Of a stretch of 64,000 bases of DNA, positions 56,348-64,000 are shown piece after piece (position 1 is the stretch's first letter; the number at the start of each line of letters is the position of its first letter). Both the position numbers and the translations under genes were made by a program. The DNA lies in contig NC_083604.1 in the NCBI RefSeq assembly GCF_029168945.1, forward strand, positions 37,505,686 through 37,569,685, given 5' to 3'. Source of the stretch: Cannabis sativa. Lineage: Eukaryota > Streptophyta > Magnoliopsida > Rosales > Cannabaceae. The notes under the pieces are model-generated. The model ran no database searches and was not told the origin of the DNA. It saw only the letters and a program-made list of their open reading frames with translations.

Positions 56348-58763
56348 AACTCCCACTTGCACTAATATAAAACAAAAAGTGCGTTTCAAATAATCTCAAC
56401 ACCTTGATATGCAAATCAAGTGTAGTAGTAGTAAACTCCTCGTAATAGGATCTGAAAGGTTGAATTAACCACAACCTTTTCTCCACCATTACTCTTCCTT
56501 AATCACAAAATCATTGATAATGTGAAATTCCTCTCTATATGTCTACTCTCTTGGGATACTGGATTCTATACCTTTGGCAACTACTTTTGGTTAATCAGGA
56601 AATTAACACTAGTAGTTTAAGGCAATTTGGAATGGTGCCAAAGATGTATAGAACTTTCCTTAGACTGAATAAGTACCTTTCCTGCATCTTTAACATTCAG
56701 TCTCTCTCTGGTAGACCTAGAGACTTCAGATAGGTTTTTACACTTCTCCAAAATCACTATTCCACCCCAGAGTAACCACCATCTTATCAGAAAGATTTAC
56801 TAGCACAAAGGTAAATTTCGAAATCTGATATGGTGTAGTCTAAGAGTTTTAAACACACCCTTATAGACTAACATATAGTTCCTCTTCTTAATCTTAAGAT
56901 ATACTTGATTGTCTTCCAATGTTCTTCTCCTGGATTAATCTGATACCTACTCATTACTCCCACTCAACAGCAGGTGTCTGGTCTAAGGCATACAAAAGCA
57001 TATCTAAGACCTCTCACTGTTGATATAAGAAATTATTTCATGGCTTTATCTTTTCTGGAATAGTTAAGACTTTTCCTTAGATAAATAAAATCTATACCTA
57101 AGAAGTTGTGAAGCTTCTATAGATTGCCATTAGAAAGAAAATGCTTCAGCATCTTACTAAAGTAAGTTGCTTGCATTAGAGTAAGTAATTACCAGGTATA
57201 CCACAAGCCATAGGTTTAGATAAACTCAAACCTATAATACTAGGAACAAGAAGTTTTGTTAAGTCCATTAAATGGACTTATAAACGAAAATTTCCTTTTA
57301 TGTCCTTGTAATAGAAAACTTTAGGTTATTCCATGTGAATGGATTAAACCATAGTTCTATTGGCTTTCTTCTTAGTTTCTTATCTTAATAATCCATTACT
57401 TGTTTAAACTCACAATGGATATTAATCACTAGTGTCTCCCAAGTCATAAGAAGGTGAGTTCCTAGAAACTCTCCCACTACGACAAGGTACCGTGAATTAT
57501 GTCTAAGAAAATGGTATTGACCTCTTCGGTTGTGACAAGACAACAGAGGCAGTGGGATCATCATATGTTATATAAGATGATACAACACTTTTGGAATCAA
57601 GAAAAAAAGTCTCCTTTATTTTCTACTTGTTTTCAGACTTAGTCATTATCTTAGAAAAGTAGTATTTGTTTGAACAAACACTTTCTTATCTATTGACAAT
57701 GGGATGGTCCACCCCTAATCACTTAGAATAGCTAAGAAACCATGGTTAACAGTTCTAGCTTTTCTTAAGATTTTGATTAGGTCATCCATGAATCTAGTAA
57801 TGATTTACATTAAGTATACAACCATTACATCATTCTGAAATTGTATTACCATAGAAGGAATTAGGCAACGACTAGTAACTAATCATCAACATGCAACTCG
57901 AAATTTCTGGGGAGGTAAGTTTGGATATAATTCAAAAATCAATTTAATGATCTTTGAACTGCATATCTACTAACTATTTCTCCACCCCTATCGCCCGCAA
58001 GATCTTTAACCACTTACCTTAATGGTTTTAACCATTGCTAGAAATTAATGAAATTTTTCAAACATTTCAAATTTCTTGCTAAAAGGTATAATCTAGAGTT
58101 ATCGTTTTAAGAATACAACGAAAAACTCATATCCACCCCTGAATGTACATCCATCTGCGAATGAGATGAATTACTTTCAGTGGATATAGGCATATTAACT
58201 CTTTGCAGAGATTGATCTCGTCAAATCCACTATGAACAAGATACAAATGCCATAGATTAATAAAAATTTGGTTGTGTCTTTTTGATGACTTAGGTTTAGT
58301 TACATCAAAGAGTTCTTAGAATAGTGCAAGTGGATCTTAGTCACAGAATACCTAACTCATATTCCATACAGTTTTAATCCATTAATAGAAGATGAATATT
58401 AAACACGTGAGAAAGTGTAACTGTATTGTATTCTGGAATTAGAAATATAAGAAAATTTCTGTTTGGATTCTAAAATTAAAGTCAAAGACTTAAATTCAAC
58501 CAAATATAATGAGTAATTCTTTCTTGGACCACCACTACTATTACAAACTCTAAGTCAGATTTGCTCATACAAGTAGGAGATTTCTAAGATTGAGGATTTA
58601 TATCAATTGGGAATAGAATTTCGGGATTATAATCATATGCGTCATTTAATTTCTTAAGAGAAAATATAATGACATGAAATGATTTATAGACCATTCATCC
58701 AATGATATATTATTGAGCTAATTCGAAATGAATAAGCTAAGAGGAATTAGGATAATTTCGTTT
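56348..58763 (-). other. 3' half of the LARD interior
   Basis: 56348-57368 is shared with the rearranged element (6645-7676). The rest is non-coding in both strands, although its minus strand is less AT-rich than the other half of the interior and could be a fully decayed pol. I find no frame with recognisable copia motifs. Confidence 0.5.
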
Positions 58764-59507
58764 AAAATAAGAATCCAACGATGCCTCGATTAGCGAAAGA
58801 CAAAGTAATCTTATTTATGTAATCTTCTTGTTTCATATTGTAAAAATACTAGTCTAAGGTGTCATCAATTGATGAACAGCTAGATGTTGCATATACAATA
58901 TTTATCTTTTGAGATCTTACACTATTATGTATGTCTAATGGTGAAAATCCATTAGGGATTTATCTCATTAGAAAAACAAACATGTTAGACCAACAATGAA
59001 GATTCGAAATTAATCTACAACTTAATAACAGAAAATAACATGGTTCAATATAAATTCATACACAATTAAGAAATTATAAACATATAGCAAGTAGGAATGA
59101 CTAGTGAAAATACTAAAACATACAATCCTAAATAATTTCCAAGGTTTTCAACAAACTGATACAAAGGTCCCTAAGAGGCGAGAGTCAAAGCATCATTTAT
59201 TGAATAAAGTTGTCAGCTCATCTAAAATAGAAACCATTCTAGCAACCTTTTATTCGATCAAAATAAGAATCCAACGTTGTCCCGGTAGGCGAGAGTCAAG
59301 GTTATTCTTATTTTATGAGCTTCCACCATTGTTTCATGTTTTATGAGTTTATCTCTAAGTAGTCACCGTAGGGGAGAGTCTAAATAGAGACGAAGACTCA
59401 CAAAACACTTATCAAATGAAATCTTACGGTGTTAAATGCGTTCAACGAATAACCATCCATAGGGGGACGAAGTCTAGCGTCCCGAGGTTATATTGAAAAC
59501 ATTTAAC
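58764..59507 (-). repeat. Series of related stem-loops in the LARD interior
   Basis: At least four stem-loops share a loop motif of the form (t)ccc..taggcgagagtc. Stems: aaaataagaat/aatcttattta (58764-58774 and 58807-58817); aaaataagaat/attcttatttt (59260-59270 and 59304-59314, perfect); tgagt plus tctct against agaga plus actca (59344-59400); and gttaaatg/catttaac (59431-59438 and 59500-59507) enclosing ataacc/ggttat and gggacg/cgtccc. A further motif copy without a clear stem lies near 59168. The last four motif copies are 88-109 bp apart. Confidence 0.6.
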
Positions 59508-59702
59508 TTTTGTAAGACCAACAATGGAGATCGAATATCTTAATAATAATCAAGCTCATTATTTAAAGTGAGTTGTATTTTCTTTGATTCTCTTTATTTA
59601 ATTTATTTATTTTAAATATATATTTATTTAAAATTTCCAATTTAGAATGAAAAATTCTAAATATAAATTTTAATTTAATATTTATAAATTTTACTTAGAT
59701 GG

Positions 59703-62700
59703 ATATGAAAATAACATGAATTATTTCCATCTCAGTAATAATTTCCAATAAATATTTAGAAAAATATTCAATTTAAGTTGTTACAAAATTAATATAAATT
59801 AATTTACAACTCAAATTTAATTTTCTATAAATATATATTGCATTTCGAAAAATTAAAGTATTTAAGAATACAATTTTCGAAAATGCATGTTAAAATAAAA
59901 AATTAATCCTGGAAAAATTATTCTAATTGAATGTTGGCCCAAAATTAATTAATAAAATTAATTTACAACAAAAAATATAATTTTCCTATTTAATTAAATA
60001 TATAAGAAAAATTTCAAATATTTAAGTATGATGATGAAAATCAACTTAAATATTAATTTTCTATTTAATTAAATACACTAGAAAAATACTTCAAGCAAAA
60101 ATATCATCTATCTAGATTTTCCTTTGACTAATTAATTCAATTTCTAATAATATACTTTAATTCAATTTATTTTAAATTAATCAATAAATGAAAAAAATCA
60201 TTGATTTAAGTTGATCCAAGAATTAATTAAAATAAATAATTAATTTACAACTTAATCTATTTTTAAAGATAAAATTCAAAATTCTAGCATTTAAGAAATG
60301 CAATTTCGAAAATTGATTAATAAAATAAAGAAAAAATATATTTTTAAAATTATTTAAATTTAGTTGAAAAAATAAATCTGAACTAAAAATAATTTTCTAT
60401 TTAATTAAATGTCATGAAAAAGAAATATTTAAGTATGATGATAAAAATCAACTTAGATATTCAATTTTCAAATTAATTAAATGTATTAAATTCAAGAAAT
60501 AAATAATTAAGTGTAGAGAAGGCTTAATTATTAGTCTCTAGTTTAATACTAGGAAATATACTTAAAATAAATTGTACCAAAATTAATTATATAAATAATT
60601 AATTTCACAATGTATAATATTTTCCTATTTAATATTAGAAATAATAAGTAGTCTAGAAATAACTATCTAGAAAATATCTTATTTAACTAAGTATCTTTTC
60701 CACAAAATTTGAAAAAAATATCTAATTTAAGTTGTATTAGAAAAAATCTAGAATTTAAATATTTTTCAAATTTAAATTTAATTAAATATCAAAAATTAAG
60801 TTGTAACCACTTAATTTGAAAATATTCCATTTTAAGTTAATATTCGAAAAGATATTAACTTAAAAAATATCTAAAGAATCTTAATAACCAATGCCTAAAA
60901 TTCCTCAACTTAATTTTGAAATTTGAAATTCAAAAGATATTCAGATTTAAGTTGGTTAGTTGTAGTTAACTAAATATCAACTTAAATAAGAATATTTAAT
61001 GAAAAAATTTAAATTAAGTTCCAGAAAGAATCTAGATGGTTATAATTCTATATTTAATTAAATACAAGAAAATACATATAGTTTAGCTTAGAATAAAAAA
61101 TTCTTTAAACTATAATTTTCTTAAATTAATTTCAAAATAAATGAAATTAATTATGTTGCTAATCAATTTTTATTAGGTTAAACTAGTGTAATTAACCTAG
61201 TACAGTTGTTCAAATCAGGCAAATGGGCCTTCACAATTGGGGTGGTTCATGTGAGGGGGTGCTGGGTTCAGTATGTCGTACGCACTTCTATGGCTCCCAA
61301 CTCTCACACAAGGCCCAAAAGAGAGGAATTTAACCTTAATAAGAACAACTGTTGTTAATTGAATAAGCCCAATAACTAAATGGGCCTAAATAAATTCTAT
61401 CAAGAACTATGATAATTTATTTTAGCAACAACAACCTATATGTATCTATAATCAAATTAAACACATAGGCTCACACAGGCACACTTTGGATGGGTCCTAT
61501 CATGTTGCTAGGTCATACACAGATGAAAGAAGATTGTAAATATACCTGTTACAAATTATTAACTTGACCAAGGGAGCCATCAGATCATTAGATCTGGCAA
61601 AAAGTAACCATGGCTATTTGCAATCAAGTAATAATAGGTTTTGAAAACTTACAAACAAGCTAAAACACATACTCCTGCAACAAGGTTAGCTGGATAGTTG
61701 GATGTAGGATTTATTTAATTTTAAATTAAATAATTAATTTCGAAATAAAATAATTAATTAAAAAAAATATTTTCAAAAATTTAAAAAAAAATTTGAAAAA
61801 TTCGAAATTAAAAAAAAATTAAATTTAAAATTAAACCTAAAATTTTGAAAAATTATGTTTCATCCAACCTAAATATCATTTCAAAATTTGCTAACTACTT
61901 TTAAAAATTAAATGTTATTTTATAAATAAAAATTAAATAAAAAATTAGAAAAGATAAATGAAATATCTTTTTCAGATTTTAAATTTAATTTAAATAAATA
62001 AAATAACAAAATTTAAAAGTTAGCAAAATATCTTACATCTATTTAAAATTACATGATTATAATTATCTTTTTTTAAATTTAAATAAGGTCAAAATATCTA
62101 AAAAAGATTTAATTTAAAAAAAATATATATAAAATCTGACCTTAAATTTAAAAATAAGATAAGATATAATCAAATTTAAAAATAAGATAGATTTTTAAGC
62201 AAGAAGATAGATACTAATTTTATTCAAATTCAAATTACACTAATATCTTGAATTAAATTTAAAAAATATTAAATTAATTCAAAATGATAATTAGAATTGA
62301 ATTAGGAACAGTAGTAGTATATATAAAAAACTATACAAAAAATCGGAAGTTAATTCCATGAAAAAGCATGAAAAATCGAAGAAAAACGAAAAAATTGTGA
62401 ACTGTACGGACAGTTTTCGCGATCGCAGGAAAATTTCAGCACAGCTCCGATTTTTCCAAATCTTCAAAAATTCATAACTAATTCAAATAAAATCGAAATT
62501 GAGTTATGTAAAAGGCTAACTTGCTTAATTTTTTCCATACTATCCAATAAAAATAATTCCAGAAACAGAATCGCAATAATTTTTTACGAAAATTTACAAA
62601 CATCAATCAATCATCAAATAACACTCAATACAACATGATACCATCCAAAAACAAACAAACAATCGTTTTTAAGTCCAAATTTCTTGCAAGTAAATCAATT

Positions 62701-62720
62701 ATCATGGCTCTGAGGCCAGT
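59703..62720 (-). repeat. AT-rich 5' half of the LARD interior
   Basis: Nearly collinear with 22240-25259. It is made of runs of A/T with recurring phrases such as atattcgaaaagatattaa and cttaagtttg-like blocks, and ends at the primer-binding site. It has no reading frame of note on either strand. An unusual GC-richer island with tgggttcagtatgtcgta lies near 61260-61290 and at 23868-23890 in the other copy. Confidence 0.8.
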
Positions 62721-64000
62721 TGTTGGAATTTATTTTACCAGGATCTTAGATCTACTCACAAGTATGTTTATTAACATCCTAAATAAGAACTTTCTAAAAC
62801 GATAAATTAAACACATATAAAGTTTAAGAAACCTTACATTGGGTGCAGCGGAATAATATGACTCCTTCCGTTCAGATATCTAGCCCTTGATTCCTTTCTG
62901 TAGCAGAGCATTATCAATATTTGAACCTGGATCTCTTTCTCTGAATCCTTGATGCTGAATCTCCTTTGCTGATGATCTTTCTTCACGATCTTCCTCACTA
63001 TGATTGAGGTATTGCTTGATGTGTGTGGGCACTACTCTAATCACTAAGGTAAGTCGAAATTATCAAGGAAGAAGAGAGAGTGAGGGTGGCGGCCAAGGTA
63101 GAGAGAGAGGCTCAGGTTTTCTGAATCAGAAGTGTAATTTTCCTGAAGCCTTCACTATCTATTTATAGCATTCCACTAGGGTTAGATTTGAATTATATGG
63201 CATTAAAATAATGAAAAAATCAACTTAAAATACCTACAAAGGTGGCCGGCCATGCACTTAGTGGATTGGGCCTTGCTTTTTGCAATTTTGCAATTTTAAC
63301 ACCTTTTGTATCTGATTTTCTCAAAAATGCCAATTTCCTAATTCAACCATTTAAATGCCAATTCTAACTATTTAATAACTATAAATAATTATTAAATAAT
63401 ATTTTCATTTATCATATTTATTAATTGAACCATACAAAGTATCATAATTAACAAATATGCCCCTATTAACTCTTTCTTTACAATTTCGCCCTTACTTAGT
63501 GAAAATTTCACAAATAGACATAGTCTAATTCGTGAATTATAATTGATTAATCAAAACCAATCACATGAGTCTTACAAACAATATTATCTCAACTAGGGGG
63601 GGACCATGGGTCTATATAACCGAGCTTCCAATAAGTAGATCAAGATTTTAGGACTAAAATTCACTGACTTATTAATTCTTCGTTGAATCCACGCATAGAA
63701 CTTAGAATTGCACTCTCAGTATATAGAATGCTCTATATGTTCCACCATATAGACACATCATTAGTTATCCATTGTTATAATCCTAATGTGATCAATGATC
63801 CTCTATATGAATGATCTACACTGTAAAGGGATTAAATTACCGTTACACCCTACAATGTATTTATTCCTTAAAACACTTGACCCCGTATAAATGATATTTC
63901 AGCTTATGTGAAATGAGATCTCCACCATTTATTTTCGTTTGGTCAAGCTCGAAGGAGATCATCCTTTGCTTACTATTCGCCAGATAGAAGCTATAGATTC
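62721..64000 (-). repeat. 5' LTR of the large non-coding element (partial)
   Basis: The first 1280 bp seen from its U5 end; the U3 end lies beyond the window. It differs from the left LTR at only a handful of positions in the visible part (for example attgtcat/attttcat and aagaattta/aagatttta). Confidence 0.9.

Larger units (their letters stand above)
54468..64000 (-). mobile_element. Large non-coding LTR element (LARD-like), runs off the window
   Basis: Left LTR 54468-56347, interior 56348-62720 (6373 bp), right LTR from 62721 to beyond the window end. Read on the minus strand the LTR starts TGTTGGGTTTTATGCCC after AAGTGGGAGTT, and the interior begins at a primer-binding site near 62702-62718 that matches the iMet type except for two bases. 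The two LTRs are nearly identical over the visible 1.28 kb, so it is recent. No gag or pol domain is recognisable in the interior, which makes it a large non-autonomous element. The left target duplication should be cttag (54463-54467). Confidence 0.85.

Overview
The window is plant nuclear DNA, almost certainly from a eudicot: it holds one spliced nuclear gene for mitochondrial pyruvate dehydrogenase E1 alpha surrounded by nested LTR retrotransposons, a LINE fragment, and DNA-transposon or Helitron-like remnants. The species cannot be read from the sequence; a Rosales or Cannabaceae origin is only a guess. About 6 kb is host gene and nearly all the rest is transposon-derived.

Layout. (1) 1-14071: a Ty3/gypsy chromovirus (Tekay/Del type) on the minus strand, cut at the left by the window edge. 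Its gag is split by two insertions of a second LTR family: a rearranged element (4760-8554, TSD gtggg) and a solo LTR in the opposite orientation (8963-10873, TSD cctgg). The gypsy element itself sits in another LTR of that second family (14072-15490). (2) 15491-about 18400: a decayed plus-strand relative of the same gypsy lineage, followed by an LTR-like fragment to about 19300. (3) 20614-about 43830: an old AT-rich, Helitron-like sequence that received three insertions: a PIF/Harbinger-like element (21018-28868, itself carrying a truncated LTR element at 22240-27158), a complete Athila-type gypsy element (29819-41770, TSD atctc), and a 5'-truncated L1-type LINE (42660-43737, 12-bp TSD). A Cassandra-type TRIM with 5S rRNA-derived sequence (31697-32314, TSD caaga) is nested in the Athila gag. 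(4) 44038-50344: the PDH E1 alpha gene, eight coding exons, apparently intact, with a TIR element in intron 5. (5) 51031-54467: a decayed Ty1/copia element, interrupted by (6) a large LTR element without ORFs (54468 to beyond 64000), the most complete member of the second LTR family.

Most notable patterns: (a) the Athila LTRs and an internal array carry paired GCCGCGGC-type octamers whose starts are exactly 21 bp apart in all nine pairs; the internal array has an exact 71-bp period and precedes the only long intact ORF of that element. Similar geometry (20-21 bp) appears in two other LTRs in the window with unrelated palindromes. (b) The Cassandra unit has a chimeric left LTR and LTR divergence that looks greater than that of the Athila LTRs enclosing it. 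(c) The non-coding LTR family carries a series of related stem-loops (58764-59507). All functional readings of these are inference.
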